NCBI GenBank assembly: GCA_965249035.1
Contig: CBDFKV010000006.1
Coordinates: forward strand, 496,001-560,000
Direction of reading: 5' to 3'
DNA from: CBDFKV01 sp965249035
Lineage (GTDB): Bacteria > Pseudomonadota > Gammaproteobacteria > Arenicellales > Poriferihabitantaceae
DNA: 64,000 bases
Shown here: piece by piece, positions 43,541 through 51,988 of the stretch
How positions within the stretch are numbered: position 1 is the stretch's first letter
How the letters are laid out: every line of letters starts with the position of its first letter
The notes under the pieces: model-generated
Seen by the model: the letters and a program-made list of their open reading frames with translations, nothing else
Told to the model about the DNA's origin: nothing
The model's database searches: none
Translations under genes and position numbers: made by a program

Positions 43541-44539
43541 CTAGTAGGTAGACTTAGGCTCTTCATCATTAATCTCGACCTCAAAGCTGCCATCCATAAT
43601 TTGAGCTTGAAGCTCAGCCACTTTGGCTTTGATATCGCTATCGATCTTATCTTCAAACTCGTAGTAAGGCGCCAAGCTTGCACCCCCTTTAGCCATCATG
43701 GTCCAGTCTTTATAGTTTTCTGCAGCAAAGCTGCCGTCTTTAACACGTGAGATGGCATGATTGATCGCACTTTCCATATGCCACAATGCCGAAGTCACCA
43801 CCACGTCAGTGCCATTTTCTTCTTGATTCATATCGTTGACATTGCCAAACGCAATAATGCCTTTTTCTCGTGAGGCATCGACTACCCCGGCACGTTCTGC
43901 GTACAACACATCGACACCTGACTCAACTTGCGCGAACGCTGCTTCTTTGGCTTTAGGTGGGTCGTACCAAGAGCCGATAAAGCTCACCTTAAACTGGGCA
44001 TCGGGGTTAACCGCCAAAGCGCCTTGCATAAAGGCATTAAACAAACGATTTACTTCGCCAATGGGATAGCCGCCGACCATACCAATTTTGTTGCTTTTGG
44101 TCATGCTGCCCGCGATCATACCCATTAAGTAACATGGCTCATGAATATAGTTATCGAATACCGACATATTGCTACCGTACTCATCAAAAGAGTCACCCAT
44201 CAAAAAGGCCATTTCTGGATAATCGTCAGCAACTTTACGCACTTCCTTACTGATGCCGAAGGCTTCACCAACGACTAGATTGATGCCTTTTTCTGCGTAT
44301 TCGCGCAATACTCGAACGTAATCAGAATTGGCTACTTTCTCGGAGTAGACATATTCAATTTCCCCTGCGTCAGCCGCAGTTTGCAAAGCCAGATGCAGCC
44401 GCGCGTCCCATTTTTGTTGTAGTGGTTGCGTGTAAATTCCAGCCACTTTAATTGTTTCAGCCTGCGCGATTGTGCCTGTCACCAATAGTATTAGGCCAAC
44501 CAAGGCACCTAACAGCCCCATAATTTTACGGATTTTCAT
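43541..44539 (-). CDS. BMP family ABC transporter substrate-binding protein
   Basis: Periplasmic binding protein of the basic-membrane-protein (PnrA) family, which binds purine and other nucleosides. The ATG at 44539 follows GGAGAG and gives 332 residues; earlier in-frame starts encode an implausible N-terminus. A Sec signal ending near IAQA is seen, with no lipobox Cys. The family motifs KVAGIYTQPLQQKWDARLH and NKIGMVGGYPIGEVNR are clear. First gene of the operon, with two RutR-like boxes upstream. Confidence 0.92.
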   Translation of the reverse strand: MKIRKIMGLLGALVGLILLVTGTIAQAETIKVAGIYTQPLQQKWDARLHLALQTAADAGEIEYVYSEKVANSDYVRVLREYAEKGINLVVGEAFGISKEVRKVADDYPEMAFLMGDSFDEYGSNMSVFDNYIHEPCYLMGMIAGSMTKSNKIGMVGGYPIGEVNRLFNAFMQGALAVNPDAQFKVSFIGSWYDPPKAKEAAFAQVESGVDVLYAERAGVVDASREKGIIAFGNVNDMNQEENGTDVVVTSALWHMESAINHAISRVKDGSFAAENYKDWTMMAKGGASLAPYYEFEDKIDSDIKAKVAELQAQIMDGSFEVEINDEEPKSTY

Positions 44540-44597
44540 CACTCTCTCCTCGCTGTGGTTATAGATTCTTACCTGCGAGTGGCAGCATACAACAACC

Positions 44598-44613
44598 CTG
44601 TTCAAGTAAGCAA
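44598..44613. promoter_or_regulatory. RutR-like operator 1 upstream of the BMP/ABC operon
   Basis: CTGTTCA-AG-TAAGCAA lies 59-74 bp before the substrate-binding protein start. It is an inverted copy of the site at 44620-44635 and matches the site at 28937-28952, upstream of the pyrimidine operon. Confidence 0.55.
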
Positions 44614-44619
44614 CATTGA

Positions 44620-44635
44620 TTGACTACTTGGACAG
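44620..44635. promoter_or_regulatory. RutR-like operator 2 upstream of the BMP/ABC operon
   Basis: TTGACTA-CT-TGGACAG is the best match in the window to the RutR consensus TTGACCA-NN-TGGTCAA. Its reverse complement, CTGTCCAAGTAGTCAA, differs from the 28937 site at two positions. Paired with 44598-44613 it forms a larger inverted repeat. Confidence 0.6.
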
Positions 44636-44652
44636 GATTGCTTGGTTAGGTA

Positions 44653-46389
44653 TTAAACGACATCCTGTACTAGATTTTTGAAGCGGGCTTTTTGTGAGTA
44701 CGGGAATACGTCGGCTCGTTTCCCATGGTCGATATCTATCACCGTATCCTTCCACCACTGCGGGTCCAATAAGTCGGAGTGATGCTGACGGAATAACTCT
44801 CGCATCCTCGGGTGGCTCATCACAAATCGCTCAAACTCCTCCGGGAAGAAGTCTTCTTGTGCAACCGCATACCAAGGCTCGGTTGCCATTTCCTGCTCAG
44901 GCGTTCGGGGCGGAGGAATCCGCCGAAAATTAATTTCTTCCATCGTGCATAATTCATCATAATCATAAAAAATAACGCGGTTTTGACGAGTCACGCCAAA
45001 GTTTTTGATCAACATATCGCCCGGAAAAATATTCGCACGCGCCATGTCTTTGATCGAATTGCCGTAATCTCTCACCGCCTCTTCAAGCTGCTCATCGGTC
45101 GCATATTCGATAAAGATATTCAACGGCACCATACGTTTCTCGATATATAAATGCTGGATAATCAGATAGTCACCATCGATTTCTAATTGAGAAGGAATAT
45201 CCTTTTTTAGCTTTTCGAGTAATGGGGGAGAGATACGTTCAATCGGGAACGCAACCGAAGAAAACTCCAATGTATCTGCCATCCGCCCGACTCGGTCACG
45301 GGTTTTGACGAATTGATATTTTGCCCGAACAGTTGCGTGATCAACGTCTTTAGGTGGCGCGAATTTATCTTTGATCAGCTTAAAAACATAGGGATAGGAC
45401 GGCAAAGTGAATACGCTCATGACCATGCCTTCGATCCCAGGGGCGGTAATAAACTGGTCACGAGAATGGGCCAAGTGATTCAAAAAATCACGATAAAATA
45501 GTGTCTTGCCCTGCTTCTGAAACCCTATCGCGGTATACAAATCAGCACTGGTTTTACTGGGTAATATGCTTTCCAAAAACTCGACCAATGCGGCCGGAAC
45601 CGCGCAATCAACCATAAAATATGCACGCGTAAAGCTGAATACAATACCCAGCTGATCAGGGTCGGTGAGCATCGCATCAACGTACAACTCACCCACCTCA
45701 GAACGTAATACCGGCAAAACAAAGCCCTGGTATTTACCTTCAACCACCATTCGCCCCACCAGGTACGCCGCCTTATTGCGATAAAATGGTGACGATAGGA
45801 TCTCTATTTGGGCAGGCAATAAGGCATATTGTCTTTGACTGAAATACGGTAGCATCCGTTGTCGGATCAAACCAATATCACGCGCCATATCCTCCCATGC
45901 TAGATTCCAGCTAAATGACCGTAAGAGCTTCTCAAGCACTTCATCTAAGGTGTCCACCCGCGGGTAGTAGCTGTCATAAACCGGCGCCTCCATATCCAGG
46001 CTATCCGTTGCCAAACCAGCACGCACAAAGATATTTCTGTTATTGTAGTAAGTTCTATGAAATAAGTTGCAAAACATTGAATTATAGAAACTTTCTGCCA
46101 GTTCTGGTTGCTTATGGTCGTAAACTAAATCCATATACTGCAACTTAACTTCCCGCCATAACTCAGGCGACGATAACGACGCTTCTCGCTTCTCGCGCAA
46201 CTTTTGAATCGCTTCACGCACGCGCATATCGTAGTAGTCAATTCGCTCGACTCGAGCTTTATCATCTGCCTCCCAGTCGGCACTTTCGAATCGCTGCTTA
46301 GCGCCACGGGTTATTTTGGTGAACAGCTGGAAGTGTCGGTCAAAGCCTTTGATGATGACCTTGGCAATTCGTTTTGCTTGTGAAGCCAT
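44653..46389 (-). CDS. aceK: Isocitrate dehydrogenase kinase/phosphatase AceK
   Basis: Bifunctional enzyme that phosphorylates and dephosphorylates isocitrate dehydrogenase to steer isocitrate into the glyoxylate bypass. The 578-residue length matches the family. The ATP-binding region contains FTLPSYPYVFKLIKDKFAPPK with the conserved Lys, and IKNFGVTRQNRVIFYDYDELC carries the catalytic Asp region. Third gene after aceB and aceA, separated from aceA by a terminator-like hairpin. Confidence 0.95.
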   Translation of the reverse strand: MASQAKRIAKVIIKGFDRHFQLFTKITRGAKQRFESADWEADDKARVERIDYYDMRVREAIQKLREKREASLSSPELWREVKLQYMDLVYDHKQPELAESFYNSMFCNLFHRTYYNNRNIFVRAGLATDSLDMEAPVYDSYYPRVDTLDEVLEKLLRSFSWNLAWEDMARDIGLIRQRMLPYFSQRQYALLPAQIEILSSPFYRNKAAYLVGRMVVEGKYQGFVLPVLRSEVGELYVDAMLTDPDQLGIVFSFTRAYFMVDCAVPAALVEFLESILPSKTSADLYTAIGFQKQGKTLFYRDFLNHLAHSRDQFITAPGIEGMVMSVFTLPSYPYVFKLIKDKFAPPKDVDHATVRAKYQFVKTRDRVGRMADTLEFSSVAFPIERISPPLLEKLKKDIPSQLEIDGDYLIIQHLYIEKRMVPLNIFIEYATDEQLEEAVRDYGNSIKDMARANIFPGDMLIKNFGVTRQNRVIFYDYDELCTMEEINFRRIPPPRTPEQEMATEPWYAVAQEDFFPEEFERFVMSHPRMRELFRQHHSDLLDPQWWKDTVIDIDHGKRADVFPYSQKARFKNLVQDVV

Positions 46390-46417
46390 ATTGAATTTAC
46401 TAATAAATGTCGCAAAA

Positions 46418-46448
46418 AAAAGCGAGCCTCACCACGAAGCTCGCTTTT
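46418..46448 (-). terminator. Terminator/attenuator between aceA and aceK
   Basis: AAAAGCGAGC and GCTCGCTTTT form a 10-bp stem with an 11-nt loop. On the minus strand it is followed by a run of T. It lies 54 bp after aceA and before aceK, so it should lower aceK transcription relative to aceBA. Confidence 0.8.
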
Positions 46449-46501
46449 GGATTATAGCCGAAGCTCGTAGAGTCCCACGAGCCTCGTCTTAGGCAGTGGG
46501 T

Positions 46502-47806
46502 TTAGAACTGCTCTTCTTCGGTTGAGCCGGTCAAAGCCGTTACTGATGAAGCGCCGCCTTGAATGGTGGTAGTCACATCATCAAAATAACCCGCCCCAAC
46601 TTCTTGCTGATGCGCAACGAAGGTATAACCATCTTTGGCCTTGGCGAATTCTGGCTCTTGAACTTTCTCAACGTAGTGCCTCATGCCTTCGCCACGCGCG
46701 TAATCGTGCGCTAAGTCGAACATGTTGTACCACATGTTGTGGATGCCAGCGAGGGTGATGAATTGGTACTTGTAACCCATTGCGCCCAACTCTTCTTGGA
46801 ACTTGGCAATAGTTTTGTCATCCAGATTACGCTTCCAGTTAAACGAAGGCGAGCAGTTATAAGCCAGCAATTGACCTGGGTTTTCAGCCCGTACCGCTTC
46901 GGCAAATTCACGCGCAACACCCAAATCAGGTTTATCAGTTTCACACCAAACCATATCGGCGTAAGGCGCGTAAGCCAAGCCACGAGAGATTGCTTGATCC
47001 AAGCCATTTTTAACCCGATAGAAACCTTCTGTAGAACGCTCTCCGGTAACAAACGGCGCGTCATTCGGGTCAATATCAGACGTCAGCAAGTTGGCTGCTT
47101 GTGCGTCGGTACGGGCGAATACCAAAGTGGGCACACCCATCACGTCAGCTGCCAAGCGCGCAGCAATCAGCTTTTGTACCGCTTCGCTGGAAGGCACCAA
47201 TACTTTGCCGCCCATGTGACCGCATTTCTTCACCGCTGCCAGTTGGTCTTCAAAGTGTGCGCCCGCAGCACCCGCGCGGATCATGTTCTTCATTAATTCA
47301 AAGGCGTTCAAGACCCCGCCAAAGCCGGCTTCAGCATCAGCCACGATGGGCAAAAAGTAATCAATCCCTTCTTTATCTTCAGGCGACAAACCACGTCCCC
47401 ACTGAATCTCATCAGCACGCGCAAACGAATTGTTGATTCGGCGCACGATCGTAGGCACTGAATCGTAAGCGTATAGCGACTGGTCAGGGTACATGGTCTC
47501 AGACGAGTTGTTATCCGCGGCTACCTGCCAACCCGATAAATAAATCGCTTCGATACCCGCCTTGGCTTGCTGCACCGCTTGCCCAGCGGTCAACGCGCCC
47601 AAGCAATTCACATAGCCCTTTTTGGATGAGCCATTGACCAGCTCCCATAGCTTGTTAGCGCCACGGGTAGCTAGCGAATGCTCGATGTTGAGTGAGCCAC
47701 GCAGGCGGACCACGTCTTCAGCGGTATAGCCGCGTTTTACATTGGCCCAGCGTGGATTAGTTTCCCAATCCTTATTCAAGGCATCAATTTGTTGTTGGCG
47801 ATTCAT
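46502..47806 (-). CDS. aceA: Isocitrate lyase AceA
   Basis: Splits isocitrate into glyoxylate and succinate in the glyoxylate cycle. The 434-residue protein has the catalytic KKCGHMGGKVL motif (active-site Cys) at about residues 190-200 and the typical substrate segments SGWQVAAD and AYNCSPSFNWK. Its start overlaps the aceB stop by four bases, indicating translational coupling. Length matches the E. coli enzyme (434). Confidence 0.97.
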   Translation of the reverse strand: MNRQQQIDALNKDWETNPRWANVKRGYTAEDVVRLRGSLNIEHSLATRGANKLWELVNGSSKKGYVNCLGALTAGQAVQQAKAGIEAIYLSGWQVAADNNSSETMYPDQSLYAYDSVPTIVRRINNSFARADEIQWGRGLSPEDKEGIDYFLPIVADAEAGFGGVLNAFELMKNMIRAGAAGAHFEDQLAAVKKCGHMGGKVLVPSSEAVQKLIAARLAADVMGVPTLVFARTDAQAANLLTSDIDPNDAPFVTGERSTEGFYRVKNGLDQAISRGLAYAPYADMVWCETDKPDLGVAREFAEAVRAENPGQLLAYNCSPSFNWKRNLDDKTIAKFQEELGAMGYKYQFITLAGIHNMWYNMFDLAHDYARGEGMRHYVEKVQEPEFAKAKDGYTFVAHQQEVGAGYFDDVTTTIQGGASSVTALTGSTEEEQF

Positions 47807-49410
47807 AGTGTGTTCTCCACAATTAAGTCATAAGCAGGTAAGGTTAAAAATTCTAAAAACTCGTCTTCCAGCACGAGTTTTCTCAGAAGCAAAGCCGCTT
47901 CCTGGTATCGAGTTGTGTTCATCACCTCAACCCCGTGCTGCGCTTGTAAGTCAGCCAGCTCTGCGTTGAGATAGGTTTCAAAGAGTTCAGCAGTCACTTT
48001 ATCGCCGTTTTCCAAGAGGCCGTTTTTATTGCGAATCCACTGCCACAATTGGGCGCGCGAGATTTCTGCCGTAGCCGCGTCTTCCATCAAATTATGGATC
48101 GGCACTGCACCGCGACCCGCTAGCCATGCAGCAATATAGTGCAAAGCAGCGCTGACGTTCATGCGTACACCCGTTTCGGTGATATTACCCTCGGGCACTT
48201 TCAGCAAATCTGCAGCGGTATATTCCATCGTATCAACCGGCAAACTTTTACCCACTTGATTCGGCTCCGGCATGTGTTGGTCAAATATGGTTTTAGCAAC
48301 CGGCACCAAATCCGGATGCGCGACCCAAGTGCCGTCATGACCATCGGTCACTTCACGCAGCTTGTCATTGCGAACTTTGTCAAACGCCGCCTCATTGGCC
48401 GCATCGTCATTCTTGATCGGTATTTGTGCCGCCATGCCGCCCATCGCATGCGCGCCGCGCTTATGACAGGTTTTTATCAACAGCCGTGAATACGAACGCA
48501 AGAAATGCCGCTCCATGGTTATTTCAGCACGATCTGGCATCAAACGATCGGCATGGCCGCGAAACCGTTTGATAAAGCTAAAAATATAATCCCAGCGGCC
48601 CGCATTCAGCGCCACAATATAATTACGCAAGGCATACAGGATTTCATCCATTTGAAACGCAGCAGTAATCGTCTCAATCAGCACGGTGCACTTGATGGTG
48701 CCGCTATCCAAGCCAAAACGATCTTCTGCCAGCGCAAACACATCAGACCACACTTGGGCTTCCTGATGATGTTCCATTTTTGGCAGATAGAAATACAACC
48801 CCTTGCCTTGATCTTGCAGGGTTTGAAAGTTGTTCAAAAAATACAGTGCAAAATCAAACAACGCGCCTGATACCGGCTTACCGTCATACTCAAGGTGCTT
48901 TTCGGGCAAGTGCCAGCCACGAACGCGCGCAAACAAAATGGCCGGATTATCGCTAAGCGCATATTCCTTGCCTTCTGGCGATACATAATCCAGCTCACCA
49001 CGATTAGCATCACGTAAATTGATTTGTCCAGCAATGGTGCCCGCAAAAGTTGGCGAGTGCGCGTCTTCGAAGTCTGCCATGAATACACTGGCGCCTGAAT
49101 TCAAGGCATTGATCACCATTTTACGATCGACCGGACCAGTGATTTCTACTCGCCGATCTTGCAAATCATCGGGGGTGCCCTTGATGGTCCAGTCACCTTC
49201 GCGAATGGCTTCGGTTTCAGACAGAAAATCGAGCGTACCGCCCTCATCTAAACGGGCCTGCACCGCCTGTCGATCAGCCAACATGGCCTCTATGCGTTCG
49301 CCAAACTGGTATTGTAAATCAGCGATAAATTGTAGCGCTTCATCCGTCACAACGGACCGTGCTTCATCGTCCAGCGACGCTAGTACACGAACGGGACTTG
49401 TATTACTCAT
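47803..49410 (-). CDS. aceB: Malate synthase A (AceB)
   Basis: Condenses glyoxylate with acetyl-CoA to malate. The 535-residue protein is of the A type. It has FMADFEDAHSPTFAG, the active-site KCTVLIETITAAFQMDEILYALR region with the metal-binding Glu, and the C-terminal catalytic Asp in HNLMEDAATAEISRAQLWQW. First gene of aceBAK. Several CATAAG/CTTATG elements lie just upstream. Confidence 0.97.
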   Translation of the reverse strand: MSNTSPVRVLASLDDEARSVVTDEALQFIADLQYQFGERIEAMLADRQAVQARLDEGGTLDFLSETEAIREGDWTIKGTPDDLQDRRVEITGPVDRKMVINALNSGASVFMADFEDAHSPTFAGTIAGQINLRDANRGELDYVSPEGKEYALSDNPAILFARVRGWHLPEKHLEYDGKPVSGALFDFALYFLNNFQTLQDQGKGLYFYLPKMEHHQEAQVWSDVFALAEDRFGLDSGTIKCTVLIETITAAFQMDEILYALRNYIVALNAGRWDYIFSFIKRFRGHADRLMPDRAEITMERHFLRSYSRLLIKTCHKRGAHAMGGMAAQIPIKNDDAANEAAFDKVRNDKLREVTDGHDGTWVAHPDLVPVAKTIFDQHMPEPNQVGKSLPVDTMEYTAADLLKVPEGNITETGVRMNVSAALHYIAAWLAGRGAVPIHNLMEDAATAEISRAQLWQWIRNKNGLLENGDKVTAELFETYLNAELADLQAQHGVEVMNTTRYQEAALLLRKLVLEDEFLEFLTLPAYDLIVENTL

Positions 49411-49721
49411 TGATAAATCTCCGGTTCAACTTATGATTTGATGCTAAAACATAAGGATGTCTTATGCAATAGCTCAAAATGATTAAAACCATAAGAAATC
49501 GTTACCGTTCGTCTTGGCTTTCAAAGCTCTGTGCTATCTCACTGATAAACCACAATATAGAAAATCTTATACCTCATCCACCCCACCGTGGTTACCCACA
49601 AATCGGTATGCCTAAGCATTTGATCTCAAACGGTTAACTCTTGATAATAGCCACCTTTTTTGCACCGCAATATAATGCGCTGCCATTACTCACCAAAACT
49701 GGCGATTTGGTCACTTAAACT
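49411..49721. other. Divergent aceB / SLC13 promoter region
   Basis: A 311-bp gap with promoters for aceBAK (minus) and the SLC13 gene (plus). It contains the CATAAG/CTTATG cluster described separately. No Shine-Dalgarno sequence is evident for the SLC13 start. Confidence 0.4.
49430..49495. promoter_or_regulatory. CATAAG/CTTATG operator cluster upstream of aceB
   Basis: CATAAG-GATGT-CTTATG at 49450-49466 is a perfect palindrome around a 5-bp spacer. A further CTTATG lies at 49430-49435 and a further CATAAG at 49490-49495. All sit 20-85 bp ahead of the aceB start. The symmetry and repetition suggest a repressor or activator site for the glyoxylate operon. The regulator is unknown and is not encoded in the window. 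Confidence 0.5.
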
Positions 49722-51695
49722 ATGCGAAAGATTTCCCTCCCACCCAGCACCCGCAGCATCATCAAAAAACGCATGGCATCGCTGGCAATATTTGTCATGT
49801 TGGGCTCATTTTTGGTGTACGAAGAGCCTACTGTCGAAATCGCTTGGGTTACCGCCATCTTATTGCTGACCATTTATCTGTTCGCATTTGAGGTGGTTGA
49901 CGTTGATATAGCCGCAATAACAATCATGGTAGTGCTGGGTTTAACCAGCCTGTTTGCGCCTTACATGGGGCTGGAACAAGGCTTAGTCGACACCGCCCAT
50001 TTATTTGACGGCTTTTCCAGTAATGCGGTGATGTCGATCATCGCGGTCATGATCATCGGTGCTGGTTTAGATAAGACTGGCATCATGAGCAAGGTCGCGA
50101 CGTTTATCCTCAACGTCGGTGGCACGTCTGAAAAGCGCATCATCCCCATCATCTCAGGCACCGTAGCCTTCATTTCATCGTTCATGCAAAATGTCGGTGC
50201 AGCCGCGCTGTTCTTGCCTGTGGTGTCGCGAATATCATCACGCGCCAAATTGCCCATGTCACGCCTGCTAATGCCGATGGGTTTTTGCGCGATCCTAGGC
50301 GGCACCGTCACCATGGTGGGCTCATCGCCATTGATTTTGCTCAACGACTTAATCCTGACTTCAAACTCTGCCTTGGCCGCTGACCAGCAAATGGAAACCT
50401 GGGGTTTATTTTCAGTCACGCCAGTGGGCATCGCTTTGGTAATTACGGGTGTCTTATACTTCGTCCTGTTCGGCCGCTACGTCTTACCCACCCCAAAAAC
50501 TGAAAGCGTCACCTCCGCTGGCGACACCATGAGCTACTTCCATGATGTCTACGGCGTTGACTATGAGCTCTACGAAGTCGTGGTGACTGACGGCAGCGAT
50601 ATCATCGGTATGCACCTGGACGACTTTGAAGACAGCTACCAGCTGCGCGTGATCGCCACCAAGCAATCTGGCCACGCCACCCGCGTTGGCCCCGGCGCGC
50701 TAGACCGCGATACCGGCTTAAGTGCTGGCATGGTGCTTGGCATTATTGCTGAGCCTGACAACCTCGATCATTTCGTTGAAAAATATCACTTAAGCCGCCG
50801 GCCACAGTTACGCACCTTCGCAGAAGATTTAGCCAGTAATAAAGCCGGGGTCGCTGAAATCGTCATCCCACCCAGCTCTAAGTTAATCGGCCAAAGCGCA
50901 CGCGACGTCTGGATGCGTAAAACTTACGGCATATCCATGGTTACCTTGCATCGCGACGGCCATACCATGCGTGAGGTGGAAGACATCCGCAACATCCCGT
51001 TTCATTCCGGCGACACGATGGTCGTCCATACGACCTGGGAAGCACTACTGCGGCTTGAGAAAGACAACGACTTCGTGGTCGTCACTAGCGAATACCCACG
51101 CGAAGAGTTACGCCCGCATAAAGTCGTGTGGGCAGGGATATTCTTTACCATTGCGCTGTCGCTGGTGCTGTTTACCGATATCCGTTTATCCATTGCATTA
51201 CTGACGGGCGCCATCGGCATGGTGCTTTCAGGCGTGTTGCGCATCAATGAAGCCTACGATGCAGTATCGTGGAAAACGGTATTCTTGCTGGCCAGCTTAA
51301 TCCCGCTGGGCATGGCGGTTGAGCAAACCGGCACCGCCAAATGGATTGCTGACCAAACCTTATTAGTTGTTGGTGACATGCCGATTTGGGTGATTCAAAC
51401 CGCAATGGCTGCGCTGGCGACATTCTTCACCCTAGTCATGTCGAACGTCGGGGCAACCGTTTTATTGGTGCCATTGGCAGTCAATATCGCAATCGGCGTG
51501 GGCGCCGACCCAGCATTGTTTGCACTCACCGTCGCGATTGCCACCTCCAACTCCTTCCTGATCCCCACCCACCAAGTCAACGCCCTGATCATGGGCCCTG
51601 GCGGCTATCGCGTGCCCGATTTCATGCGCGCGGGCAGCGTTATGACAATCTTGTTCTTAATCGTTTCTATTGCGATGTTGAATTTATTGTATTAG
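49722..51695 (+). CDS. SLC13/DASS-type permease with central TrkA-C domains
   Basis: Membrane transporter of 657 residues. An N-terminal half (about residues 20-260) and a C-terminal half (about 470-657) each carry several hydrophobic segments. A central hydrophilic region contains two TrkA-C-like (RCK_C) domains (VVVTDGSDIIGMHLDDF and EIVIPPSSKLIGQSARDVW). The NVGAAALFLPV and SNVGATVLLVPLAVNIA repeats are the DASS signatures. Relatives transport sulfate, dicarboxylates or thiosulfate-type anions; sulfate would fit a sulfur oxidiser but is inference. A relic of a paralogous gene lies at 53622-53730. Confidence 0.87.
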   Translation: MRKISLPPSTRSIIKKRMASLAIFVMLGSFLVYEEPTVEIAWVTAILLLTIYLFAFEVVDVDIAAITIMVVLGLTSLFAPYMGLEQGLVDTAHLFDGFSSNAVMSIIAVMIIGAGLDKTGIMSKVATFILNVGGTSEKRIIPIISGTVAFISSFMQNVGAAALFLPVVSRISSRAKLPMSRLLMPMGFCAILGGTVTMVGSSPLILLNDLILTSNSALAADQQMETWGLFSVTPVGIALVITGVLYFVLFGRYVLPTPKTESVTSAGDTMSYFHDVYGVDYELYEVVVTDGSDIIGMHLDDFEDSYQLRVIATKQSGHATRVGPGALDRDTGLSAGMVLGIIAEPDNLDHFVEKYHLSRRPQLRTFAEDLASNKAGVAEIVIPPSSKLIGQSARDVWMRKTYGISMVTLHRDGHTMREVEDIRNIPFHSGDTMVVHTTWEALLRLEKDNDFVVVTSEYPREELRPHKVVWAGIFFTIALSLVLFTDIRLSIALLTGAIGMVLSGVLRINEAYDAVSWKTVFLLASLIPLGMAVEQTGTAKWIADQTLLVVGDMPIWVIQTAMAALATFFTLVMSNVGATVLLVPLAVNIAIGVGADPALFALTVAIATSNSFLIPTHQVNALIMGPGGYRVPDFMRAGSVMTILFLIVSIAMLNLLY

Positions 51696-51988
51696 GCTTC
51701 AGCCGATTCCTTTGTTTAATCAGGGTATTGGCTGAGCTTTCTCAGAAAGATCACAATAAACCACCGGTCTGGTGTTGAACCGGCCTACTTCTGCCAACGG
51801 CTATGGTCGTTATGCCGAGCAGAAGCTTTAGCAAAAAATGTCTAAACCCACCCTGATGAAACCACACTAATCGAACCAGGGCCCCGCGCATGGCACTCAG
51901 CGAGAAAGAAACAGGGTGCCATTGGTCATCGACTGTAAAGATGGAAAACAGGAGTCTTAAACGGTGATACACATGTATTGGAGGATAG
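51696..51988. other. Gap downstream of the SLC13 gene
   Basis: A 293-bp gap whose first 90 bp recur, diverged, at about 53732-53825 as part of a segmental duplication. The 3' end should hold the promoter of the next gene, which has GGAGG 8 nt before its ATG. Confidence 0.4.
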
